DNA from: an uncultured Poribacteria bacterium
GTDB taxonomy: Bacteria; Poribacteria; WGA-4E; PCPOR2b
Direction of reading: 5' to 3'
Length of the DNA stretch: 64,000 nt
NCBI GenBank assembly: GCA_958296125.1
Contig: OY282444.1
Coordinates: forward strand, 3,691,623-3,755,622
Shown: piece by piece, positions 26,878-34,602 of the stretch
Numbering within the stretch: position 1 is the first letter of the stretch
Layout of the letters: each line of letters opens with the position of its first letter
Made by a program: the position numbers and the translations under genes
Notes under the pieces: model-generated
What the model was told of the DNA's origin: nothing
The model's database searches: none
What the model saw: only the letters and a program-made list of their open reading frames with translations

Positions 26878-28800
26878 ATGGGGCATAGGACCGAGTTCAC
26901 CTACGAGGCCAAGGGCAACCTGACGGAGGTCCGGAGCAAAGCTAGCACCGGCACCCAACCCCACGACATCGTCACCACGCACGAGTATGGCACCTTCCAC
27001 CGTCTCTCTCAAGTCAGCTATAAGACGGGGGAATCAGTCCGTTACACCTACGACCGAGGCGACAACCTCCTGACCCTGACCACCAACGATGGGGCACAGA
27101 CCTACACCTATACCCATGACCAACTCAACCGCGTAATCACCCGGAACGATGCCCTGTTAGGTTACAAAACTAACCCCAACGGCATCACCGCCCACCGGAC
27201 GCTTGACACCCGCAATCGGCTTGACCTCTTAACCCACAAGAAGAGTTCGACCACCGTCCTTGCCTCCCTTGACTACACCTACGATGCCGAAGGGAAACTG
27301 ACCCGACGGAGCGAAGGCACCGATTCGGATGCCTTTAGCTACGGCTTTGGATCGCAGCTCAAGCAGATACAGAAAACCCGTGGGGGCACCCTTCAGCAGA
27401 CCCTCTCTTACGGATACGACGGCAACGGCAAGCGGGTCAAAGTCACTGATAGTGGTGGCACCCGCTACTTCCTCTATGACGGTGGGATGCCGCTGTTGGA
27501 GTTGGACACAAACAAGAAAATCACTGCCAGCTACCTTTACGGTGCCGATGGCGTGGTCTATCGACGCAAGCACAACGCGGTCGCGCATTGGCACTTCGAC
27601 GAAGGCAACGGCACCGTCGCCCACGATGTCGACCAGCAGAACCACGCCACCCTCGCTTCGGGGAATGCCGCACCGGCTTGGAGTCTCGAAGGGGGTGGCA
27701 GCCTCCTTTTTGATGGGGTCAATGACCATCTGTCTGCCACCGCTACCTCTGCACTCAACCTCACCGGTAATCAACTGACCCTCGCCTGCTGGGTGAAACG
27801 GACAGCAAACCAATGGGGCATGGTATTCAAGAAAAGCGGTTGGACCGGTGGGTATCGTATCTTGCTTGAATCAAACGGCCGAGTCGGATTCTGGGTCAAA
27901 GGTGTTTCTGGGGAGAAAGTGACAAGCACCAGCGTGGCACCGCTCAATCAGTGGACTCATGTCGCTGCGCGCTATGATGGGGCACAGATGCGGGTGTTCA
28001 TCAATGGCGTGAAGGATTCGGCGGTGCGGCTGAAAACCGGCAATCTCCTTTCGGTGTCAGATCCGCTAATTTTTGGAAGGGACGGTCTGGTAGCGACGGC
28101 CGGTCGGTTTCACGGTTACCTTGACGAGGTATCGATTTATGACCGCGCGTTAAGTGATGCGGAGATTACCAACTTGGCGAACAACCGGGGGGGACGGTAT
28201 GAGTACCACCACGTCAACGCTTTAGGCAGCAATATCGTCTTAACGGATGACCACAAAAACGTGCTTGTCCGCTACGAGTACGATGGGTTTGGGGCGATAC
28301 GCTCTGAGCCCGGCACCAGCGATAACCCTCGTAAATTCACTGGCAAGGAGTATGAACGCGATGTGCGGCTCTATTACTACGGCGCGCGGTATTATAACCC
28401 CTATATTGGACGCTTCACACAACGCGACCCGGCGGGTGATGGTGTCAATTGGTATGCCTACGCAGCGAATAATCCGTTGAAATTTATTGATCCAACGGGT
28501 CAGGTAGCGATACTCTCTGATAGCTACTTCAACGGACCTAATGCTTACATTGTCTGGGATCCCGATATTGAACATTTTGCTTATAGTGATGGCAGCGGTG
28601 TCACCTGGATTTCAGAGGCCGATCTGGTCTCGGCAATCGCAGATTTTGTACCTGTTATTGGGGATGCGAAGGGGTTTGTGGATTCTGTCATTGGAGAGGA
28701 TTTACTAACCGGCGATCCGTTGTCTCCGGTAGACCGTTTTCTCGGTCTGATCATGCTCTCAGAAGTCCGGGGAGCTAAGAAAAGGTGCGGAGCTGGTTGA
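26878..28800 (+). CDS. Rhs/YD-repeat protein with LamG-like insert, 5'-truncated, first toxin tip
   Basis: 640 codons from the first ATG, with the frame open back to 26743 and no ribosome site, so the N-terminus is missing. Residues 1-230 hold YD repeats (TEFTYEAKGNLTEV, YTYDRGDNLLTL). Residues of about 234-439 form a concanavalin/LamG-like domain (AHWHFDEGNGTVAHD to FHGYLDEVSIYDRALSD). Residues of about 488-541 are the Rhs core end (LYYYGARYYNPYIGRFTQRD, PLKFIDPTG). A variable tip follows (FVPVIGDAKGFVDSVIGED) and ends early at KKRCGAG. One extra base near 28780 has shifted it out of the toxin frame that continues at 28784. Confidence 0.82.
   Translation: MGHRTEFTYEAKGNLTEVRSKASTGTQPHDIVTTHEYGTFHRLSQVSYKTGESVRYTYDRGDNLLTLTTNDGAQTYTYTHDQLNRVITRNDALLGYKTNPNGITAHRTLDTRNRLDLLTHKKSSTTVLASLDYTYDAEGKLTRRSEGTDSDAFSYGFGSQLKQIQKTRGGTLQQTLSYGYDGNGKRVKVTDSGGTRYFLYDGGMPLLELDTNKKITASYLYGADGVVYRRKHNAVAHWHFDEGNGTVAHDVDQQNHATLASGNAAPAWSLEGGGSLLFDGVNDHLSATATSALNLTGNQLTLACWVKRTANQWGMVFKKSGWTGGYRILLESNGRVGFWVKGVSGEKVTSTSVAPLNQWTHVAARYDGAQMRVFINGVKDSAVRLKTGNLLSVSDPLIFGRDGLVATAGRFHGYLDEVSIYDRALSDAEITNLANNRGGRYEYHHVNALGSNIVLTDDHKNVLVRYEYDGFGAIRSEPGTSDNPRKFTGKEYERDVRLYYYGARYYNPYIGRFTQRDPAGDGVNWYAYAANNPLKFIDPTGQVAILSDSYFNGPNAYIVWDPDIEHFAYSDGSGVTWISEADLVSAIADFVPVIGDAKGFVDSVIGEDLLTGDPLSPVDRFLGLIMLSEVRGAKKRCGAG
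28343..28500 (+). repeat. Rhs core-end repeat, copy 1 of 3
   Basis: This block, encoding KEYERDVRLYYYGARYY to FIDPTG, recurs with high nucleotide identity at about 30623-30783 and 32576-32730. Part of the 110 bp before it (LTDDHKNVLVRYEYD) recurs at about 30490-30590. The copies give homologous sites for swapping toxin tips. Confidence 0.75.
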
Positions 28801-29083
28801 AGCTGCGATTGATGCTGCCGGCGGCTTGTCAAAGCTTGGCCATAAAGGAAAAGGCCGCGGCGTAAGGGAAGTTATCGGAGATACCTCTGATGCTGAAGCC
28901 ATGTTTGATGCATTAAGAGGAAATAATCCTGTTACAGAACGCAACCCCGGTGTATTCGTAGCGGAATCAAAGAAAGTAAAGGGGAAATACGTCACGTTTC
29001 GCATATCCGACGATGGAATACCATCAGTTGATGTCCATGGCATTGAAGGGAAACTTAGAAAAATTAAATTTGTGGAGGAGTAG
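28784..29083 (+). CDS. Toxin end of the first Rhs tip, in the shifted frame
   Basis: In the +1 frame the tip continues GAELVEAAIDAAGGLSKLG, then GVREVIGDTSDAEAMFDALR and a beta-rich end (KYVTFRISDDGIPSVDVHG, LRKIKFVEE). A compact helix-then-strand domain ending in a basic strand is common among secreted nuclease toxins, but I cannot name the family. It is either expressed only after a frameshift at AAGAAAAGG or is a mutated toxin. The cognate immunity gene starts 3 bp after its stop. Confidence 0.6.
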   Translation, partial: GAELVEAAIDAAGGLSKLGHKGKGRGVREVIGDTSDAEAMFDALRGNNPVTERNPGVFVAESKKVKGKYVTFRISDDGIPSVDVHGIEGKLRKIKFVEE

Positions 29084-29086
29084 CCA

Positions 29087-29626
29087 ATGTCAAAAATAGG
29101 ACCTATAATCTATGACTTTAATGTGGTAAACAGAAAGAAGTTACGATTGTGGGACCACGGTTGGCTTGACAGCGTCTATTGTCACGTTTCGGGTTTGAGT
29201 GTTGGTTTCATGGCCACTGACATTTTTGACGCGCTGTTGGGGCATCGACTCTATAAACGGGGTTACTACGGTCTACCACCTGATGAAGATTTTATGGTGG
29301 ACGAGCATGGTCCCTTTAGAATTGACCGACTCAAGTCGAGCAACTTCGTTGAAATCCGGTTTGAGGAATTGACGAAACGCATACAGACTCGCTATGCAGA
29401 TCCAAAGTATTTTTATGAGCCGCCTGATACGGTTCAAATTGAAGCGGTTGATGCGTTTTTGAATCAGCTCCCAAAGGAGGGAACGAGGTACTTCCGATTG
29501 GCCGTTTCTCATGAGGACCCTGACTACCATCATGGCACATGGTTCATCCATCTGATTTTCGATGAGTACATTCTCTTGAATCCACAGCAAGAAGCCATGT
29601 GGATTATCACGATCGGATACGATTAG
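29087..29626 (+). CDS. Probable immunity protein for the first Rhs toxin
   Basis: A 179-residue cytoplasmic protein with GGAGG just upstream, inside the end of the toxin frame. It begins IGPIIYDFNVVNRKKLRLWD and is rich in aromatic and acidic residues. No family is recognised. The 3-bp gap to the toxin reading frame is the layout of polymorphic toxin-immunity pairs, which is the main evidence for its role. It is intact although the toxin frame is broken. Confidence 0.6.
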   Translation: MSKIGPIIYDFNVVNRKKLRLWDHGWLDSVYCHVSGLSVGFMATDIFDALLGHRLYKRGYYGLPPDEDFMVDEHGPFRIDRLKSSNFVEIRFEELTKRIQTRYADPKYFYEPPDTVQIEAVDAFLNQLPKEGTRYFRLAVSHEDPDYHHGTWFIHLIFDEYILLNPQQEAMWIITIGYD

Positions 29627-29641
29627 CGGTGGTGGCTGAAA

Positions 29642-30365
29642 ATGACCCTTCAAACACTGATAGATGCATGGATAACATCAGGGGCATTTCACTCGGTGAA
29701 TTCCCCGGCAACTGAATCGGAAATTCGCGCAGCGGAGGCAAAAATCGGTACGACGCTTCCACAGCTCTTACGCGAATTCTATCTGTTATTCAATGGTGGT
29801 ACGACTTTGGTGCTGGTTTTTTTTATCCCTCGAACCCGACCCACTTGATGATGACGATTTCGGTCTGACCCATGCAAATGAGAAGTACATTGAGTAGGAA
29901 TGGCGTATTCCTCAAGAGATTTGATTGTTTGCAGATAACTAGGCGGAGAAAGCGTATGGCATCTACTTGCCCGAAACAGGCAATCCAATTTTTAACCATC
30001 CGATTATCGAAGTCGGAGAACTGCCGGATGAAGACGGCTGCATGGGAGTTGTGGGAACCAACCTGTTGTCATTTTTGCGCGGTTGAAGTGTTTTCTCCTT
30101 GGTGAGTGAAGAAAGCGGTGAAGTGTGGGCAGTCGAGTCAACAAAGGAGAAAGACACACCGAATCGATTAAAACGAATACAGATGGCTCTGGACACGCTA
30201 CAAGTTCCCCCATCACTTCGGGCTGAGCATCATTATGAGGATTCTAAAGGGAACTTTGCCCAACTGCGGCAGTGGGCAGATCCGTCGTTGCCAGACCCTT
30301 ACGGCGATCCCTATAGCCAGAGATACACCATTTCAGATCTCAAGCGGATTTTCGGTGAAACTTAA
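29642..30365 (+). pseudogene. Decayed SUKH (SMI1/KNR4) immunity gene, copy 1
   Basis: The start reads LQTLIDAWITSGAFHSVN, ATESEIRAAEAKIGTTLP and LLREFYLLFNGG, the SUKH-superfamily N-terminus. A frameshift after NGG and several stop codons follow, but the rest is recognisable: THANEKYIE, IPQEI, GNPIFNHPIIEVGELPDEDG, LRAEHHYEDSKGNFAQLRQW and SQRYTISDLKRIFGET. Copy 2 at 31881 is alike throughout. SUKH proteins neutralise diverse polymorphic toxins. This copy cannot make a full protein. Confidence 0.72.
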
Positions 30366-30395
30366 TTTTATAATCAACTCGGCATTGAGTGAAAC

Positions 30396-30447
30396 AAAAA
30401 GGCAAGCGACGGTCAGCCAAAACTGAACTCGTTGCTTGCCTTTTTTG
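30396..30447 (+). terminator. Intrinsic terminator between Rhs cassettes
   Basis: AAAAAGGCAAGCGAC and GTTGCTTGCCTTTTTT pair (one mismatch) around a 20-nt loop and end in a T-run. A-rich and T-rich ends on both sides mean it could act in both directions. It separates the first SUKH remnant from the second Rhs tip. Confidence 0.7.
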
Positions 30448-30457
30448 TTTGTAGTAA

Positions 30458-31330
30458 GTGTTCTATTTTCCCAACACTTTAGGAAGTCATATCGTCTTAA
30501 CGGATGACCATAAAAACGTGCTTGTCCGCTACGAGTACGATGTCTTCAGTGCGATACGCTCTGAGACGGGCACCAGCGATAACGTCCGCGAGTCATTCCC
30601 CGCTTGCAGGGGCAGGGGGTCGGGCAAGGAGTATGAGCGCGATGTGCGGCTCTATTACTACGGCGCGCGGTATTATGACCCCTATATTGGACGGTTCACA
30701 CAACGCGACCCGGCGGGTGATGGGGTCAATTGGTATACTTACACCTACAATAACCCACTGCGGTTCATTGACCCGGACGGGCTGCGTGCGTTGAATACAC
30801 ACGAGACAGAGGTAGCACAGGACTTTTTCGGGGACATGATTAACCTTGATCAAGTCGAAATCAAAGATGAAGGTTGGATTGGTCGCAAGTTAGGCGAGAA
30901 GAATATGGCGGTGACGGTTCACAACAACATTTATAGCAAAAATATGAGTGCTGAATTGTTCATCCACGAATTAGCCCACGTCTGGCAGTATGCCAATGGA
31001 CGAATCGAACCTGCAACAGCAGGCATCACACACGTTATAGCAGCGGCGACACGCCAGCATGATGAGTTGTACGATTACAAGGTCGACGACCTCAGTGACC
31101 CGAATCGGAAGACCTTCCGCGAGTACAGCTTTGAAGAACAAGCCTCGATTATCCAAGATGCATACCGGGTTCTCGTTCTGGGTAAAAACCCATTCTATAA
31201 CAAGAATTACAATAGAGGTAACATCTCTGGAGATCTTAAGGCCTTTTACGAACAATTTATGTCTGAATTCAGGCAGTGGCATCGACAACTGCGACAGGGA
31301 CGCTCTTCTTCTCATCTGAATCAGAACTAG
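30458..31330 (+). CDS. Orphan Rhs tip with HELAH metallopeptidase-like toxin domain
   Basis: 290 codons from a GTG with no ribosome site. Residues of about 7-105 repeat the end of the Rhs core (GSHIVLTDDHKNVLVRYEYD, LYYYGARYYDPYIGRFTQRD, PLRFIDPDG). The new tip has ELFIHELAHVWQYANG with His170, Glu171 and His174, the zinc-protease HExxH pattern, and a helical C-terminus (SFEEQASIIQDAYRVLVLG). The toxin would be a metallopeptidase or a catalytically inert relative. Eight extra codons within SDNVRESFPACRGRGSGKEY, compared with the first Rhs copy, form a small palindrome. The lipoprotein gene downstream may be its immunity. Confidence 0.72.
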   Translation: MFYFPNTLGSHIVLTDDHKNVLVRYEYDVFSAIRSETGTSDNVRESFPACRGRGSGKEYERDVRLYYYGARYYDPYIGRFTQRDPAGDGVNWYTYTYNNPLRFIDPDGLRALNTHETEVAQDFFGDMINLDQVEIKDEGWIGRKLGEKNMAVTVHNNIYSKNMSAELFIHELAHVWQYANGRIEPATAGITHVIAAATRQHDELYDYKVDDLSDPNRKTFREYSFEEQASIIQDAYRVLVLGKNPFYNKNYNRGNISGDLKAFYEQFMSEFRQWHRQLRQGRSSSHLNQN

Positions 31331-31341
31331 GAGGGGGCAAA

Positions 31342-31836
31342 ATGATACGTTGTGCTGTTGGGCTCATCATCTGTCTTGGATGTTTGGTTACGAGTGGATG
31401 TGAGACCCTATCAGGAATTGGTACAATACATCCACTCTCAGAAGTGACCTTGCCAACATTCTGTCTCTACGCTGGAAAGTCAGAGCCCGCCCCAATCAAG
31501 GAAATTAGGGTTTATCAGTATCAGGAGGTCTTAGAAGGGCAATTCAAATTACCCCTGTTGGTTTGGGTTTTGGAATACGCGCCCGATTCCTCTCAAAAAC
31601 GGTCGAAACCCTTCTCTTGCATCACCTATGGGAAAGTACTGCCGGGGTACAAGGAGAAAGCCCCCGCTTTGCCCTTAACTCCGGAAAGGCGTTATTACGT
31701 TACTTTATGGCGCAGTGGGGCAAGCCAGCCGACGGAGATGGATTTTAGGATTCGTTTGAGTCCGAGGGGTATCCCTGTCAAATTGGAATATCACCCCCCC
31801 GGTGTTAGAGGTGTTCAAGTCATAACTGGAAGATAA
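31342..31836 (+). CDS. Lipoprotein, possible immunity to the HELAH Rhs tip
   Basis: A 164-residue protein starting at an ATG with AGGAGGGGG upstream. Residues 1-18 are a lipoprotein signal with lipobox LVTSGC. The mature part is beta-rich (IRVYQYQEVLEGQFKLPLLV, RRYYVTLWRSG). The frame stays open upstream to 31276, but the site favours 31342, 12 bp after the Rhs tip stop. Immunity proteins exported as lipoproteins are known to meet toxins in the periplasm. This assignment rests on position only. Confidence 0.65.
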   Translation: MIRCAVGLIICLGCLVTSGCETLSGIGTIHPLSEVTLPTFCLYAGKSEPAPIKEIRVYQYQEVLEGQFKLPLLVWVLEYAPDSSQKRSKPFSCITYGKVLPGYKEKAPALPLTPERRYYVTLWRSGASQPTEMDFRIRLSPRGIPVKLEYHPPGVRGVQVITGR

Positions 31837-31880
31837 GAGCTTCTCCTTGCTTTCGCCTTCCCAATTAGCAAGGTATGAAA

Positions 31881-32578
31881 ATGACGATTCAAACAATCAT
31901 TAATTGCTGGAAGGCAGCCGGGGCGTGTCACTCGATGAATCGCCCGGCCACTGAGGCGGAAACCCGAGCGGCAGAGACAAAAATCGGTGTGACGTTGCCA
32001 CCGCCCCTGCGCGAAGTCTATCCGTTATTTAATGGAGGTTGGGTTTTGGACTTGTGTTTTTTTCCCTCGACCCCCCGCCTGAACATTACGCGGTGACCAA
32101 TGCCAATGAGAAGTATATCGAATATGGGTGGCATATCCCTCAAGAGATTCGATTATTTGCAGGTGACGGGGGTGGACATGCGTTTGGCATCTGGCTACCC
32201 GCCTGTGGCAATCCGATTTATAACCATCCGATTATCGAGGTAGGGGAGCTGGCGGGTGATGAAACCTGCATGGGAGTCGCAGGGGCTAACCTGTTGTCAT
32301 TTTTGCGTGGATGGAGTGCCTTCGACTTAGTGTATAAAGAAAACAGTGAGTTGTGGGCAGTCAAGTTAGGAGAGGATAAAGACGCACCGAATCGATTAAA
32401 ACGAATACAGACGGCTCTAGACACGCTACACATCCCACGGTCCCTGAGAGCTGAGCATCATTATGAGGATTCTCAAGAGAGTTTTGCCCAACTGCGGAAG
32501 TGGGCAGATCCGTCATTGCCAGACCCTTACGGCGATCCCTATAGCCAGAGATACACCATTTCAGATCTCAAAAGGAAT
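31881..32578 (+). pseudogene. SUKH immunity gene copy 2, frameshifted and fused to Rhs sequence
   Basis: The first frame (31875-32096) reads TIQTIINCWKAAGACHSMN through YPLFNGG. One base missing in GGTTGGGTTTT moves the rest into the frame that carries GFGLVFFSLDPPPEHYAV, NEKYIEYGWHIPQEIRLFAG, GIWLPACGNPIYNHPII and SQRYTISDLKR. Here it meets Rhs DNA: in copy 1 the gene goes on IFGET and stops, whereas here it runs into the codons of KEYERDVRLYYYG in a wrong frame. Apart from the single shift it looks otherwise intact. Confidence 0.72.
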
Positions 32579-32781
32579 ATGAGCGCGATGTGCGGCTCTA
32601 TTACTACGGCGCGCGGTATTATGACCCCTATATTGGATGCTTCACCCAACGTGACCCGATGGCAGATGGTGTCAATTGGTACGCCTACGCAGCGAATAAT
32701 CCGTTGAAATTTATTGATCCTACAGGACTTCGCGCCCGCGGGGTGAATGCAACAGCAGAGGAGGTTCGCTCCTACGATTAA
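32576..32781 (+). pseudogene. Third Rhs core end, without a toxin domain
   Basis: EYERDVRLYYYGARYYDPY, GCFTQRDPMADGVNWY and NNPLKFIDPTGLRARG repeat the Rhs core end. It stops 15 codons after the FIDPTG motif, so no toxin domain is left. It has no own start and joins the end of SUKH copy 2 by a short shared AAGG. The array ends here, facing moxR tail to tail. Confidence 0.75.
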
Positions 32782-32796
32782 TCAGGGTGCCCCCGT

Positions 32797-33789
32797 CTAC
32801 GGCACCTCGACCCCTTCAAAAACCTGTTTGATGATCTGCTCAGAAGAAATCTCCTCCGCCTCCGCTTCGTAGCTGACGATAACGCGGTGTCTGAGGACAT
32901 CCATGCCCACTGCGTAGACATCTTCTGGTGTCACATATCCGCGATGACGGAGGAAGGCGTGGGCTCTGGCAGCCATCGCGAGGAAAAGCGTCGCCCGCGG
33001 CGATGCGCCGTATTCGATGAGGTCTGTGAGTTGCTCTAATTGGTACTTCGCTGGCTCACGCGTGGCGCAGACAAGGTCGACAATATAGTTTTCGATCTTC
33101 TCGTCCATGTAGATTTCACGGACTGTTGCACGGAGTTGGAGAATTTCTTGAGAGGATATGACCTGTTGAATCGGTTGGCTCTCTTCCCGTGTGATTTGCC
33201 GTAAAATGGAAAGTTCTTCGGTCCGCGAGGGATAAGTCACTTGCAGTTTGAGCATGAACCGATCTACTTGCGCTTCTGGCAGGGGATAAGTTCCCTCTTG
33301 CTCAATTGGATTTTGAGTTGCTAGGACGAGGAAGGGTGAATCGAGGGGGTAGGTTTCATCGCCGATTGTTACCTGACGCTCTTGCATCGCTTCGAGGAGT
33401 GCGCTTTGGACCTTGGCGGGTGCCCGGTTAATCTCATCGGCGAGAACCAGATTGGCGAAAATGGGGCCCTTTTTAACATAAAAATCGCCCGAACGCTGGT
33501 TATAAATTTGGGTGCCGATTAGGTCAGCGGGCAGGAGGTCAGGGGTGAATTGGAGTCGCTTAAAAGAGACAGCAATCGTATTGGAAAGTGTTTGGACAGC
33601 GGTTGTCTTAGCGAGACCGGGAACGCCCTCTAACAGGATATGACCGTTGCAGAGCAACCCGATAATCATCCGCTCGATCATATACTTCTGTCCAATGATA
33701 ACCTTCCGAATCTCTTCAAAGATTTCTTCAACGAAGGCACTCGACTCCTGAATCCTTTCGTTTAACGCTGTCAGCTCAGATTCTCTCAT
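32797..33789 (-). CDS. MoxR-family AAA+ ATPase
   Basis: A 330-residue MoxR ATPase. Walker A is LLEGVPGLAKTTAVQ and Walker B VLADEINRAPAKVQSALLEA, with sensor motif ATQNPIEQEGTYPLPEAQVD and arginines in SPRATL. MoxR proteins act as chaperones that fit cofactors or mature partners with VWA and DUF58 proteins. The ATG at 33789 is chosen over a TTG at 33822. The Bat-like membrane protein precedes it. A DUF58 gene lies at the right end of the window, far from it. Confidence 0.92.
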   Translation of the reverse strand: MRESELTALNERIQESSAFVEEIFEEIRKVIIGQKYMIERMIIGLLCNGHILLEGVPGLAKTTAVQTLSNTIAVSFKRLQFTPDLLPADLIGTQIYNQRSGDFYVKKGPIFANLVLADEINRAPAKVQSALLEAMQERQVTIGDETYPLDSPFLVLATQNPIEQEGTYPLPEAQVDRFMLKLQVTYPSRTEELSILRQITREESQPIQQVISSQEILQLRATVREIYMDEKIENYIVDLVCATREPAKYQLEQLTDLIEYGASPRATLFLAMAARAHAFLRHRGYVTPEDVYAVGMDVLRHRVIVSYEAEAEEISSEQIIKQVFEGVEVP

Positions 33790-33809
33790 GTCCCGATTCC
33801 ATATTTTAA

Positions 33810-33852
33810 CGCAATGACGCAAAGGTTTTTGTTTTTTTTCTACGTCATTGCG
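33810..33852. repeat. 10-bp inverted repeat upstream of moxR
   Basis: CGCAATGACG and CGTCATTGCG flank a T-rich 23-nt loop. It overlaps the region between the Bat-like gene and moxR, so it could modulate readthrough or mRNA stability in the operon. It has no clear terminator T-run on the moxR side. Confidence 0.5.
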
Positions 33853-33873
33853 TCCTAGCGTTCCTTTTTTCTT

Positions 33874-34602
33874 CTAATCCTGAGAATCTTTAAATCCTGG
33901 GTCAGAAGCAATTTGGCTTTCAAGAAACTCCCGCGCTGTCTGATAAATTCGATCTAGTTCTGAACGGGAGGGACGATGCCTAGAAAAGTGAATCATGTCG
34001 CATGAGCGGAGAATCTCGCCAACATGATCTGTAATGCTATCGGTGAGGTCGTTGGGGAGCGCGGAGAGGATTTGTCCTGTGGTTGCATCTAAGCTCTTGA
34101 TTTGGTATTTTTCTCCCACATACTGTTTGATAATCCTCGCAATCGATTCGTAGTATTCTTGGATGCGGTTCGATTCGCGCAAAGATAGCACCTGCTCCAG
34201 GTCCGTTAATGAGACCGACTCAAGGGTATGCTCATTGCGTTCTAACGGTGTATCCAGTTCTGTCAACGGGTCAGGTCTGTCGAGGCGAGCGGTGTCACGA
34301 GGGGGCACCGGAGCTGGCGAGGGAGGCGTATATCTCGGTGGCGATATATCCCAATTTTTAGGTGTCTGTCGCCGTGGGAATGGGCTAGTCAATGAAGGTT
34401 TGTTTCGGCGCAACCAGACATAGATACCACCGCCGATGCCAATGACGAGCAGCACCGGGACCACAACGCCGACAATTGCGCCAAAGATACCCGGATTCCC
34501 ATTATTGCTGTTGAAATCGTTACTCGCTGCAAAGAGGTGGGCGGTGCCCAGAGTAAATTGGACACAAATTAAAATAGGAGTTGAATTGATTATTCGTCGC
34601 AC
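33874..34602 (-). CDS. Membrane protein of the MoxR/Bat type (DUF4381/BatD C-terminal-like)
   Basis: A 242-residue protein with a signal peptide (residues 1-25), a transmembrane helix at about 42-64 (AIVGVVVPVLLVIGIGGG), a Pro-rich linker and a cytoplasmic helical domain. That domain (YYESIARIIKQYVGEKYQIK, DATTGQILSAL, CDMIHFSRHRPS) resembles the C-terminal domain of BatD and DUF4381 proteins, which work with MoxR ATPases. Its start overlaps the end of the sigma54 activator by 13 bp and moxR follows. It lacks the large N-terminal domains of full BatD. Confidence 0.75.
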   Translation of the reverse strand: MRRIINSTPILICVQFTLGTAHLFAASNDFNSNNGNPGIFGAIVGVVVPVLLVIGIGGGIYVWLRRNKPSLTSPFPRRQTPKNWDISPPRYTPPSPAPVPPRDTARLDRPDPLTELDTPLERNEHTLESVSLTDLEQVLSLRESNRIQEYYESIARIIKQYVGEKYQIKSLDATTGQILSALPNDLTDSITDHVGEILRSCDMIHFSRHRPSRSELDRIYQTAREFLESQIASDPGFKDSQD

